Below, one piece after another: positions 25,283 to 34,587 of a stretch of 64,000 nucleotides of DNA. Below the pieces are notes generated by a model. That model saw nothing but the letters and a program-made list of their open reading frames with translations, ran no database searches and had not been told where the DNA came from. The number at the start of each line of letters is the position of its first letter. Position 1 is the first letter of the stretch. The DNA is from RDYJ01 sp034931405 (GTDB taxonomy: Bacteria > Cyanobacteriota > Cyanobacteriia > Cyanobacteriales > Nostocaceae), in assembly GCF_034931405.1 (NCBI RefSeq), contig NZ_JAYGHA010000016.1:71470-135469 (forward strand), written 5' to 3'. A program made the translations under genes and the position numbers.

Positions 25283-26674
25283 TTAATTTTTTTGTATCCC
25301 ATAACACAAACGACCAACTAACCATTGTTTATCTTCGTCATTTTTTGCTTGTTCAGCTTTCATTGTTTCTGTCTTAATTTTCAAAGCCATAAAAAACTCT
25401 TCCAAATTATGCGTTTTTGCTCCATCTGCTTCACTGCTTCTAGTTTGCCAATCCCATTCTTTCCACCAAGTAGGAACTTGCAAAGTTTCACTCACAATAT
25501 CAAACTGTAATTTGTAAATACCCGGTTCAGGAAATTTATTAGGTTGGAAAACTGCGGCAAAGTTTAACTTATTTTCTTGAGGAATAATTTGCCAATCTTT
25601 AAATTCAATCGCACTACCTATTTCTGAATTAGCGTCAACAGATGAAAACTTTTTATCAAACTTATCAAATTTTTCTGCTTTAACTTTTGGTCGTAGAGAA
25701 TTTGTATCTACAAGTAAACTATATTTAGCTGGTGAAAAAGGAATACTATAATTAAGTGTTAAACTATCTTTTTGACCAGAATTTATCTGTAATACCTCAT
25801 AGTTACCTTTACTAGCAGCAACTCCATCTTTAACTAAAGATAGAGGTCTAGTAATACCTTTAGGTGTAGAAGTTGGTGGTGTTTCTAAACTAGATACTTT
25901 ATCAAGAATATGATGAGGATGGAAAATCATTAACTTACTACTGGCTAATAATTGATTAGCATCATATTTTTGCAGTTGTTCAAAATAATATTTAATATCT
26001 TGAACAGGTCCAATAAATAATATATAAAACGGACGAAATTTATCTGCTTGTTTGCCTGAATTATAGGTAAATGTTTTAATTTTGTTAGCTTCCTGAATAT
26101 AGACATTACCATTAAATTCACTTTTTACAGCCCAAATACCTATTGCATAATCTTTTTTCTCAGAATTAAAATAAGCATCTTGGATTCTTTTATTTAATTT
26201 GGTAATATCACCGCTATTTTGTTCTAAATCTGTAATAATTACAGTCATTTTTTGCTGGCCTTTTTCAGCAGGAACAACAGCAGCATCTATGGGACTTGAT
26301 ACAGCTTTAAATTTGGCATTACTCCCATCATAAAAAATCGGACTACCTCCATAACTATAGTATTCACCACCAGAAATTTTTTGCATAGGAATACCAATAC
26401 GATAATATTCAACGGGTAATTTACCTGTTAACTCAAATAGGTTTCTGAGAGATTGGAGAGATTTTACATAGTTTGTTTCTCCATCTTTCACATACCCTAA
26501 CATTGAGCCACTACCATCTACATAAATAGCCACATTGAGATTATTTGATTTACCGACAGTTTGACCATTGGCAGCATTAACATTAGGAATTTCGCATTTT
26601 AACTCTTCCTTTTTGTTACAAGCTGTTAGGAAAAGTGCAATTAAGACCACAATTAGCAATTTGATACGCATCAT
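25283..26674 (-). CDS. vWA-domain lipoprotein
   Basis: A 463-residue protein with a lipoprotein signal (LLIVVLIALFLTAC, Cys19) and a von Willebrand A domain. The MIDAS metal motif is complete in VAIYVDGSGSMLGY (D53, S55, S57), and VIITDLEQNSGDI supplies the later Asp. The C-terminal 200 residues look beta-rich. It would be anchored in the membrane facing the periplasm and bind a protein partner through the MIDAS metal. It is divergent from the membrane-protein/tubulin/ATPase operon starting at 26859, with a 184-base shared promoter region, which suggests one functional unit. Confidence 0.8.
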   Translation of the reverse strand: MMRIKLLIVVLIALFLTACNKKEELKCEIPNVNAANGQTVGKSNNLNVAIYVDGSGSMLGYVKDGETNYVKSLQSLRNLFELTGKLPVEYYRIGIPMQKISGGEYYSYGGSPIFYDGSNAKFKAVSSPIDAAVVPAEKGQQKMTVIITDLEQNSGDITKLNKRIQDAYFNSEKKDYAIGIWAVKSEFNGNVYIQEANKIKTFTYNSGKQADKFRPFYILFIGPVQDIKYYFEQLQKYDANQLLASSKLMIFHPHHILDKVSSLETPPTSTPKGITRPLSLVKDGVAASKGNYEVLQINSGQKDSLTLNYSIPFSPAKYSLLVDTNSLRPKVKAEKFDKFDKKFSSVDANSEIGSAIEFKDWQIIPQENKLNFAAVFQPNKFPEPGIYKLQFDIVSETLQVPTWWKEWDWQTRSSEADGAKTHNLEEFFMALKIKTETMKAEQAKNDEDKQWLVGRLCYGIQKN

Positions 26675-26858
26675 TTTCTACATTCTCCGCTAATACTTTT
26701 GTGTTGATATGTTTACTATTACTAATAAATGTTAAGTAATTTTACGGTATTTTTTGTTGCCATTCTAATAACAATATGAGAGTATAACAAAGAATACTAA
26801 TGTTAAGTCTCAACAAGACGGCAAGTTTCTAGATCAATCGAAATTATCAGGAGGGCTA

Positions 26859-27329
26859 ATGAAGCCGTGGGAGATCGTCAGAATCATTATATTTACTGTC
26901 ATCGGTGCTGCACTGATGTTTTTGGGACAGCGTCTCATCTATGAAAATCAAATCGTACCCATTCAAAAAGTTCCCCTGGATACATGGCTTGCTGCTGACT
27001 ATACCACAGCTGCACTGATTATGTTTGGGGTCTGTATGTTTTCCACAATTCTTTGGTGTGTGCTGGGAGTAATGAGCAAGTCGGGCGGTAGTAGCAGGGG
27101 TAAATGGTTGTTAATTTGGTTTTTACTATCTTTGCTGCCTTTAGTAACAATTGGGATTACAGTCTTGTTAGTTAACCGCAGCGATGAAGCGCAGATGTCT
27201 TTAATGGGCTTTTTCCTCTTTGATACTATTTGGTTGTATTGGTTAAATACCGCTACTAGTTCTCCTGAAACTGTCAAATATATTCCCCCTGGAGCTTTTT
27301 TTATCCGTCATAAACTAATGGGAGATTAA
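26859..27329 (+). CDS. Four-helix membrane protein of unknown function
   Basis: The 156-residue protein has four predicted membrane helices: IVRIIIFTVIGAALMFLG, AALIMFGVCMFSTILWCVLG, WLLIWFLLSLLPLVTIGITVLLV and LMGFFLFDTIWLYWLN. There is no enzyme motif. A strong ribosome site (CAGGAGGGCTA) precedes ATG 26859. It is followed four bases later by the tubulin-like gene, so it probably anchors that cytosolic protein, or links it to the periplasmic vWA lipoprotein encoded divergently. No family name is recognised. Confidence 0.7.
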   Translation: MKPWEIVRIIIFTVIGAALMFLGQRLIYENQIVPIQKVPLDTWLAADYTTAALIMFGVCMFSTILWCVLGVMSKSGGSSRGKWLLIWFLLSLLPLVTIGITVLLVNRSDEAQMSLMGFFLFDTIWLYWLNTATSSPETVKYIPPGAFFIRHKLMGD

Positions 27330-27332
27330 TAA

Positions 27333-28832
27333 ATGTCAATTTATGTAATTGGAATTGGTGGAACTGGTGCTAAGTGCATTGAATCAATAATTCAATTAGC
27401 ATCTATAGGACTTTTTAACGAAGAAACTCTCAATTTATTATTTGTTGATGCTGATGAAAATAACGGTAATTTAGAACGAGCGCGAAAAAGTCTGAAAATT
27501 TATCAAGATTGCCATAAATTAAATTTGACTGATAAATTTCCTTGGATGAAAACCGAAATCAGAGACTTTGGTTTATGGTCGCCTTTTGCTAATACCAGCG
27601 TCAATAAAAATCTGGGGTCATTTTTTGAATATAACCTGCTCAAAGATGATGAACCAGCATTAGGAAATTTATTTGATGTTCTCTATACTTCCCAAGAAAG
27701 AGAAGCTAATTTAGATGTAGGTTTTCGGGGTCGTCCTGCCATTGGTGCGGCGGTAATGAGTCAGGTAAAACTCGACGCTTTAGATTATGATTCATGGGGT
27801 CAACTCATGAACCAATTACAAACAGATACAGGGAGTGGTAAACGTCCAAAAATATTTCTGTGTGGGTCAATTTTTGGGGGTACAGGTGCTTCAGGACTAC
27901 CAACTATTGGGCGGTTAATTCATAATAAACTAGAGACTTTAAGAATTAGAAGTAAAGTAGATATTGGTTGTTTATTTGCACTACCTTATTTCGGATTTAA
28001 TCCTACTTCAGTAGACGATTCAGAAACAGTTTATGCCCGGTCTGATCAATTTTTATTAAATACAGAAGCCGCCCTGCGTTATTATGGTAGTCAGGCACAA
28101 GAAACTTTTGATACTGTCTATTTATTGGGTAATCAAAACTTATCTCCAGTTAAAGTTTTTAGTGTGGGCAAAAATACCCAACGGAATGATCCCCATTTTA
28201 TTGAAATGTATGCTGCATTAGCCGCCAGACAATTTTTATTAAATACAACTCCGCAGCAAAAAACTGTAGTGTTAATGAATCGGGAGAGTTTAAAAAACAT
28301 CACTTGGAGAGATATTCCTGAACAAAAATTAGTCACTGCTGAGTTAGTCAATGCTACTAGGTTTGCGTTTGCGTGGTTAGCTGATATTGCCCCACTGTTA
28401 GCAGAATGTAAGAGGATAGGAATTAAAGAATTTCAAAGAGGTCTTCAAGGATTTTGGTTTGCGAATTTTTTCCCGGAACGCGCGCGAGGAAATAATCAAC
28501 AGAAGTCAGTTGATTTTAATGATCCTGAACAACAAAATGCCTTAGAAACAATTAGTATTTGGTGTCAAGATTATTTACGCTGGTTATCACAAATTCATCA
28601 ATGTGCTGATGAGAATATTCAATTATTCAATGCCAAACATTTCGCTAATAGTTCCATGAAACCTGATTATTTATCAGATTTAATCATTGGTGACAGTCGA
28701 GATAAAAACCAAAAATCTAGGGATACAGTACAAGAATTGAAAAGACGATTAAATCCTGAAGCTATAAGCAACTTACCCAAAATAGGAATATTTGGACTGG
28801 CTAAGGCTTTATATATTGTGTCTCGTTTGTAG
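27333..28832 (+). CDS. Tubulin/FtsZ-like GTPase
   Basis: A 499-residue protein. The N-terminus VIGIGGTGAKCIESII is the T1 glycine loop of the tubulin/FtsZ superfamily, and GSIFGGTGASGLPTIGRL at about residues 178-195 contains the tubulin signature T4 loop (GGTGxxG) that binds guanine nucleotide phosphates. LLFVDADENN fits the T3 region. It is longer than FtsZ and diverges after the T4 loop, matching the broad 'tubulin-like domain' group and not the cell-division FtsZ. It may form filaments or act as a GTP switch. It is tightly coupled to the upstream membrane protein gene. Function is unknown. Confidence 0.82.
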   Translation: MSIYVIGIGGTGAKCIESIIQLASIGLFNEETLNLLFVDADENNGNLERARKSLKIYQDCHKLNLTDKFPWMKTEIRDFGLWSPFANTSVNKNLGSFFEYNLLKDDEPALGNLFDVLYTSQEREANLDVGFRGRPAIGAAVMSQVKLDALDYDSWGQLMNQLQTDTGSGKRPKIFLCGSIFGGTGASGLPTIGRLIHNKLETLRIRSKVDIGCLFALPYFGFNPTSVDDSETVYARSDQFLLNTEAALRYYGSQAQETFDTVYLLGNQNLSPVKVFSVGKNTQRNDPHFIEMYAALAARQFLLNTTPQQKTVVLMNRESLKNITWRDIPEQKLVTAELVNATRFAFAWLADIAPLLAECKRIGIKEFQRGLQGFWFANFFPERARGNNQQKSVDFNDPEQQNALETISIWCQDYLRWLSQIHQCADENIQLFNAKHFANSSMKPDYLSDLIIGDSRDKNQKSRDTVQELKRRLNPEAISNLPKIGIFGLAKALYIVSRL

Positions 28833-28895
28833 GCAGAAATTTCTGTAGAAAAAACTCTTTGTAGAAAGAAATTTGTTGATAAGGGAAATTAGATC

Positions 28896-31800
28896 ATGAC
28901 CAGTGCATATACTAATAATCAGTCTGCTTTGTTATTACCAAAACTGAAAAATGATTGTGATGTAAAATCGGGTAATCCTGGAATTTGGGATACTCAAGCA
29001 CCAAAAGCTTTTAACGATGTCGCCTCTAGTTTAGATTACAAAGCACCAGGAGCAGTAACCAGTGTTAGTTCTGTTCCCACAATTTGGGCGCGAGCTTTAT
29101 CAATGGAAATGGCATTACATAATGATGCTTACCCAATTCGGGAACAAATGATTATTCAATGGCAAGGAATGTTAGCGGCTTTAGCATTAGCAGAAGTCCG
29201 CAATTTTCCCATTAAAGCCCAACTTTTAGAACTAGGAATAAAAAAAAGTAATCATGTTTTTGCTCGTTCTTTATATGAGCTTTTACCTGATCCTGTTAAT
29301 ACCCTTTATACATTTAATAATAATAAACATCCCTGGGAAGATTTATATGTTTTTACCTGTAATGATCAACCTGTAGGTATGACTTCACCTAGTACCTTTG
29401 TTGTACCTTCAGAACAGGGAAAATGGGATAGTATACCTTGGTGGGATGCTGATACATTGCAGTTAAAATCACCCCATAATTATCTCAATCAAACGGAAAA
29501 AGAACAGTTAGCATTTTGGTTAGATAACCTCCGTAAAGAAATCAGAAAATATAACGGTGATAGTAAAGCTATTGATAGAATTGTGGGGTTAGTGAATGGG
29601 TTTATCAATGGTTTGGGTGTGACAACTACACCGAACTTTCAATTTAGTAATAACCCGGCATATTTTGAAGTTGAAATTAATAGAGGTGCTTTAACTGCGC
29701 TGAATTTACCTGTTAAAGTAGAGGTAAAAGAATCTAATGTTAGAGTTATTCCCAGTTTAAATAAACCCATTGTTCCCCCACTTTTGATTATTGATCCAAA
29801 TATTGCTACTGCTTGGAATGAACCACCACAAAATATATCTGTTTATGAAGGTAAAACTTTAGCTGCTTTTCGTCCTGAAGATATTGATACATGGAATAAA
29901 AGTAGACAAGTAGTTTGTTTAGAATCGAAAGATTTATTTTTACCAGAGTTAAAATTTATTGATCAAGAAGGAATTTTACCAGGTGCTTTACTGCCTGAAG
30001 GTACACAATCTTTAGTTTTTAATAAGCGGAATATTACACCTTTAATTCCTTTGAATCCGATTTTGTTAAACTATTTCACACCGGAGGATTTAACCAAGAG
30101 AATTAAATTACAATTGGTTAATAATGGTGCTGGTGGTTCACAGGTACGGGTAAATTTAACTTTGCCTCTTTATGGTGTTAAGGGTGGAAAAGCCCCGCAG
30201 AATTTCTTTTTAACTAAGGACTATCCTTTGTTAGAGGAGAATATTATTTATCAAGTTCCGGTTTTAGAGGTGTGGCCTGATTTTCGGGCTAAGGGTTGGC
30301 AGGAATATTATGGATTTTACTATGATGCTGAGTATGGGGAGGAGACTTTTCAGGTTAGTTTTCCCGGTGCTAAAGAAGTTCATTCTTTTAAAGAACGTAG
30401 AGGATCTTATCAAACAGTACAGTTAGATGAATTTCCATCATTTATTGAATGTAAAGACATTTACACCAATACAATTGGTTTGATTTTGTTAGCAACTCCA
30501 GAAGAAGTTCCACTAACGGGTGAATGGGTAGTTGGTGTTGATTTTGGTACTTCCTTTACTAACGTCTATGTCAATAAAAATGATAAAATAGTAGAAAGAT
30601 TTTACTTAGAAATTCTCCACCGTAAAGTTACCTATGTGTTAGCAGAAACCAGATTTCCAGTTTTGTTTGAATACTTTATTCCTGAAAGTTTTATTCCGGT
30701 AGATAGACCATTTCCTATGTCTACAGTATTAACTAGAAAAGGGCAAAGAAATACAAAAGAAGACTCATTAAATCCAATTTTTGATGGACGTTTATATATT
30801 CCTGCGCGTAATCGCTTTTCACCCCAAGAAACCTGGATTAAAACTAATCTCAAATGGGAAACTGATAATTTAGACAATAATCAACTATTCCTGAAACATT
30901 TAGCATTACAAATTAGTGCTATAGCAGCTAAAAATGGAGTGCTTGACATTCAATGGTCTTTATCATTTCCATCAGCATTCTCATCTAAACAAGAACAGAA
31001 TTATGCCAAAACTTGGCAGAAAATTACTAAAGAACTAGAAGCAAAAACAGGTATTAAACATAAAAGTCCTGCTAAGGATGATGCAACTTATTTCCGTACT
31101 GAAAGTTTAGCTGTTGCCCAATATTTTGCTGAATACGAAAAAGAAAATTTGGTCAACACCACTTGTATTGATATGGGTGGTGGCACATCAGATATTTCTA
31201 TTTGGCAAGATGATGAGTTAGTTCATCAATGTTCTGTGGAATTAGCAGGACGTGATTTATTTTCTCAGTTCATAGAAATCAATCCTAATTTTCTCAAAAA
31301 ATTAGATATCAATCCCGATGAATGGACAAGATTAAAAGGAGTTGCTTTTAATGCTAAACTTGATGTTTGGATGCGGCTAGAAGCGGATAATTGGTTAGAT
31401 AAAAAACGTGATTTATTGGAAGAAGATAAAGAATTTCAAGGTTTATTACGCTTAATGGCAATAGGTATATCTGGTTTGTACTTTTATGTTGGTCAGATTC
31501 TATCTGTTTTATATCAAGAGGGTAAATACACTCTTGATGAAATCACTCCAGTCTATATTGGTGGTAATGGTTCGCGTTTATTGCATTGGTTAGCTGAAGG
31601 TGGAGAATTTGACAAAAATTCAGAAATTAATGATTTATTAAGTCGGATGATGAGTGTAGCTTCTGGTTTTACGGATACAGAAGAACCTACACGCCTTAGT
31701 AAAAACCCCAAAGATGAAGCAGCTTGTGGTTTAGTGTTAAAAGATAAAAAGCTCAAAGGTTTAAATAAAAAGGAAAAAGATCATGTAATTGCTGGTGAAG

Positions 31801-32168
31801 GTTGTCAAATAGATAATGAAACCTATAGTTGGCAAGACCGTTTAGAATTTAAAGCTAAGACGATTTCTAAATATCAAATTCCTGAATTAAATCAGTTAAG
31901 ACTATTTCTTGATGCTTTTCATGCCAGTTTAGATGATTTAGGAATTGATGGAATTAAGCCACTAGAAGGTTATGAATTTGAAAAAGAATATCCAGATGAT
32001 CCCGATCCTGAATACAATCAAAAGTTGTGGAAAGCTACAGCTAAGGAGTTGAGAAATTCTTTAAATTCCATTAAAGGTGAAGTAGAGAATATCAGTGAAG
32101 AGCCACCTTTTATTTTGGGGTTAAAGGCTTTACTTAAAGTTTTAGCTAAGGAATGGGCTGGTAGATAA
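28896..32168 (+). CDS. Giant protein with C-terminal Hsp70/actin-fold ATPase domain
   Basis: A 1090-residue protein. The first 540 residues are of unknown fold, rich in aromatic motifs (GIWDTQAPKAFNDVASSL, VSSVPTIWARALSMEMAL). The rest is an actin/Hsp70-like ATPase: phosphate-1 motif VVGVDFGTSFTNVYV at about 545, phosphate-2 motif CIDMGGGTSDISIW at about 757, and adenosine motif VYIGGNGSRL at about 886. There is no peptide-binding domain like DnaK's. It follows the tubulin-like gene by 63 bases. Having a tubulin-fold and an actin-fold NTPase side by side is unusual and implies a membrane-linked mechanical or signalling complex. Confidence 0.8.
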   Translation: MTSAYTNNQSALLLPKLKNDCDVKSGNPGIWDTQAPKAFNDVASSLDYKAPGAVTSVSSVPTIWARALSMEMALHNDAYPIREQMIIQWQGMLAALALAEVRNFPIKAQLLELGIKKSNHVFARSLYELLPDPVNTLYTFNNNKHPWEDLYVFTCNDQPVGMTSPSTFVVPSEQGKWDSIPWWDADTLQLKSPHNYLNQTEKEQLAFWLDNLRKEIRKYNGDSKAIDRIVGLVNGFINGLGVTTTPNFQFSNNPAYFEVEINRGALTALNLPVKVEVKESNVRVIPSLNKPIVPPLLIIDPNIATAWNEPPQNISVYEGKTLAAFRPEDIDTWNKSRQVVCLESKDLFLPELKFIDQEGILPGALLPEGTQSLVFNKRNITPLIPLNPILLNYFTPEDLTKRIKLQLVNNGAGGSQVRVNLTLPLYGVKGGKAPQNFFLTKDYPLLEENIIYQVPVLEVWPDFRAKGWQEYYGFYYDAEYGEETFQVSFPGAKEVHSFKERRGSYQTVQLDEFPSFIECKDIYTNTIGLILLATPEEVPLTGEWVVGVDFGTSFTNVYVNKNDKIVERFYLEILHRKVTYVLAETRFPVLFEYFIPESFIPVDRPFPMSTVLTRKGQRNTKEDSLNPIFDGRLYIPARNRFSPQETWIKTNLKWETDNLDNNQLFLKHLALQISAIAAKNGVLDIQWSLSFPSAFSSKQEQNYAKTWQKITKELEAKTGIKHKSPAKDDATYFRTESLAVAQYFAEYEKENLVNTTCIDMGGGTSDISIWQDDELVHQCSVELAGRDLFSQFIEINPNFLKKLDINPDEWTRLKGVAFNAKLDVWMRLEADNWLDKKRDLLEEDKEFQGLLRLMAIGISGLYFYVGQILSVLYQEGKYTLDEITPVYIGGNGSRLLHWLAEGGEFDKNSEINDLLSRMMSVASGFTDTEEPTRLSKNPKDEAACGLVLKDKKLKGLNKKEKDHVIAGEGCQIDNETYSWQDRLEFKAKTISKYQIPELNQLRLFLDAFHASLDDLGIDGIKPLEGYEFEKEYPDDPDPEYNQKLWKATAKELRNSLNSIKGEVENISEEPPFILGLKALLKVLAKEWAGR

Positions 32169-32177
32169 AGCCGTTCA

Positions 32178-32204
32178 AATATGGGCGAAAGTATCGCCCA
32201 TATT
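32178..32204 (+). terminator. 11-bp hairpin, probable terminator or attenuator
   Basis: AATATGGGCGA and TCGCCCATATT form a perfect 11-bp stem with loop AAGTA, 10 bases after the ATPase stop, followed by ATTTTACTT. It could partly end the transcript before the three paralogous genes, so that they are expressed at a different level. Confidence 0.55.
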
Positions 32205-32242
32205 ATTTTACTTCAATTTTATAAAGTATATAGAGGTGAAAC

Positions 32243-33103
32243 ATGGATAAAGTCGCAAAATGTCCACTTTGTAGAACTGATTTAATTAACTCTCAGCAAC
32301 AATTGATTGCACAAAATCATATTAATAAACTAAAAGAAATTGAGAAAAAAAATAAAGAACTTACGGATATTAATCAACAGCAATGTCTTAAAATAGAAGA
32401 ATTAAATCTAACTATACAAGAACTTCAAATAAAATTAAAAGCCTATGAAAATACAGAAAAATCAGGAGATCAATATAATTTAATAGCTGATAATGAAGAA
32501 ATTAGAGAATTAATAGATAAGTTAAAACATCCCTTAGTTATTGAAGTCATTAAAAGTATTATTAATGATAATCAACATCAACAAATTAATCACGTTAATT
32601 CTACAAATCAAGAAGCTGTAGTAATTAATGAAGTTGAGGAAGTAGTTCAAGATGAAGATTTAGATGACACAGCAAACTCTGAAATAGAACCTAAATCACA
32701 GGAAGAAAATAAACCTGCTCTAATATTAACACCGATGGAACTAAAATTGGTTAATCAATACAAAAATCATGATCCTAATTTTAGGGAATCTATAATTAAA
32801 GTTTCCGAATCAATGGAAACACAAGAAAACCGTCGCAGTGGTAGAAAGACTAATACAATTTTTCAAAAAGATAACTTGGGTAATTATTGGATATATCCAA
32901 GCGAAGACAGTTGCTATATATTTCCTCCAGAAAAATTAACTATTAATGACTATAATAAAGAGACTGTAGAATCTGTATTTGAATGTAATGATTATAGTCA
33001 TACTCAATCCAAAAATACCATACTTATAAAACCAGGTAAGGTAAATTCCATCAGTGCAGATAAATGGGAAGTATTGGAACGTGGTATTTTAGAATTTCAA
33101 TAA
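32243..33103 (+). CDS. Protein with N-terminal Cys-x-x-Cys, coiled coil and C-terminal shared 'GNYW' domain
   Basis: The 286-residue protein starts KCPLCRTDL, half of a zinc-ribbon or RING-like site (only one Cys pair is seen). A coiled coil follows to about residue 75, then an acidic linker. The C-terminal 130 residues match the domain found three more times in the next two genes: a lead segment LTPMELKLVNQYKNHDP, then NLGNYWI, FP, INDYNKETVESVFEC, ILIKPGKV and WEVLERGILEF. No catalytic motif is visible, so it is more likely a binding or scaffold domain. No signal peptide; cytosolic. It lies 74 bases after the ATPase gene. Confidence 0.65.
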   Translation: MDKVAKCPLCRTDLINSQQQLIAQNHINKLKEIEKKNKELTDINQQQCLKIEELNLTIQELQIKLKAYENTEKSGDQYNLIADNEEIRELIDKLKHPLVIEVIKSIINDNQHQQINHVNSTNQEAVVINEVEEVVQDEDLDDTANSEIEPKSQEENKPALILTPMELKLVNQYKNHDPNFRESIIKVSESMETQENRRSGRKTNTIFQKDNLGNYWIYPSEDSCYIFPPEKLTINDYNKETVESVFECNDYSHTQSKNTILIKPGKVNSISADKWEVLERGILEFQ

Positions 33104-33119
33104 ACAATAAGTGAATATT

Positions 33120-34565
33120 ATGTTGAAAACAAATCATATCAAATATATATCAGTTTCTTTACTCATCTCTCTTATGCTTGGGTGTCAACGTCCTCCATTA
33201 GAATCAGAAAAGAATAATGTTAAAGTTCAAGCTAGTGCATCTTCTGTAGTTCCACAGAAAGCAGATGATTTTAAGCTAGTTTTATCTGCACATAGTGAGT
33301 TAAAAACATCAATAAACAAATTGAATGGGGATTTAAAAAAGCTCGTAGATGAAGATTTACAGGAAAGTAATGTCAATTTTATGGAAACTAATACAAAGTT
33401 AAAGAAATTGCAGGAAGTCATTTTAGAATTAACCAAAAATACTAAGTTAATAAACAATGATTTTAAGATTCAGAAACTAATTAATGATATCAATAATACA
33501 ATTACAGATATTGCTAAAGTCATCCAAACATTAGAAAAAGGTTTAACCTCTCCTGATGCTATTCGTGAAGTGCAAAAATTGATAGAACTTAAAAAAAATA
33601 CAGGTATAAATCCTACAGGTATTTTTAGAAAAACGACACAGCAAGAGCTAGAAAAGTTTTTATCCCAAAGAATCAAAAATTTAGATCAGCAATTTACAGA
33701 ATTTGATAAATTGATTAAGGAAAAATCTGATAATACTTTCATAGATAATACTAATATTCAAAGTTTAGCTTTACCAAGTTCAGAAAATACAGATACAATT
33801 ATCATATCCCAAGCTGAAATTGACAACGTTTATAAACGTCTGAATTTAACTGTTAGTGTTACTATCCTAATTTTTATTATCTTTGGGGGATTAATTGCTT
33901 GGTTACTTTATAAGTTGAATACATTGGAAACAAAAGAAAGTGATTCGTCACATAACATAACTCAACCAGAAGGAATTGTAAATTACATTGAAGGTGAATT
34001 TACACAAATTAAACGACATTTTGATAATTTGGATGAAAGGTTAAAAACTTTAGAAATGGGTTCTCAAAATCCTCAAAGTCCCAGTTTATCAAATTACACA
34101 TCTAAAAATTATCAACCAATTAATACACCAGTTAATAGAGCAGTACATCCACCTAAACCCCAAACAGAAAATATTTATCAATCTCAGACATCTCTATCTA
34201 ATCAGGAATCACAAATAGTAGCAGTATATAATAATAATCCTCGTTCTTTATCTGCAAATTCAATTACTGTTGCAGAAAGTGATCACACAGTTGAACAACG
34301 TCGTATTGGGAAAAAGGTTGCACCTATTCTAGAGGAAAATCAGCTAGGTAATTACTGGATAGTTCGAGAAGGAAATTATGAATATCTTGTACCCAAAGGA
34401 AACATTAAAATTAATGAGTATAATTATGAAACAATATCAAACTGTTTTGAGTGTTTAGGATATAATCCTAGTTCTTCCAGTAGCTTTACATTGTTAAAAC
34501 CAGCAACAGTATCATCTATTGGACAACATTGGCAATTAATAGAACCTGGAAAATTACAATTTTAA
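33120..34565 (+). CDS. Lipoprotein-like, membrane-spanning coiled-coil protein with C-terminal 'GNYW' domain
   Basis: The N-terminus has a lipoprotein signal (SVSLLISLMLGC). A mainly helical, coiled-coil region follows to about residue 230, then a membrane helix (VTILIFIIFGGLIAWLLY, about 250-267), a second short coiled coil, and the shared domain (LGNYWIVREGNYEYLVP, INEYNYETISNCFEC, LLKPATV, WQLIEPGKLQF). If both anchors are used, the helical region is periplasmic and the shared domain is cytosolic, so the protein would connect the two sides. ATG 33120 is used; a GTG at 33111 is also in frame. Function is unknown. Confidence 0.65.
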   Translation: MLKTNHIKYISVSLLISLMLGCQRPPLESEKNNVKVQASASSVVPQKADDFKLVLSAHSELKTSINKLNGDLKKLVDEDLQESNVNFMETNTKLKKLQEVILELTKNTKLINNDFKIQKLINDINNTITDIAKVIQTLEKGLTSPDAIREVQKLIELKKNTGINPTGIFRKTTQQELEKFLSQRIKNLDQQFTEFDKLIKEKSDNTFIDNTNIQSLALPSSENTDTIIISQAEIDNVYKRLNLTVSVTILIFIIFGGLIAWLLYKLNTLETKESDSSHNITQPEGIVNYIEGEFTQIKRHFDNLDERLKTLEMGSQNPQSPSLSNYTSKNYQPINTPVNRAVHPPKPQTENIYQSQTSLSNQESQIVAVYNNNPRSLSANSITVAESDHTVEQRRIGKKVAPILEENQLGNYWIVREGNYEYLVPKGNIKINEYNYETISNCFECLGYNPSSSSSFTLLKPATVSSIGQHWQLIEPGKLQF

Positions 34566-34587
34566 AAATAAATAAAAAATCAATTTT

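Noticed and set aside
27333..28832. Cell-division FtsZ
   Set aside because: Only the T1 and T4 loops match; the rest, the length and the operon differ from FtsZ, so it is a distant tubulin-like protein.
28896..32168. DnaK chaperone
   Set aside because: It has the ATPase motifs but no DnaK substrate-binding domain, and a 540-residue unrelated N-terminal part.
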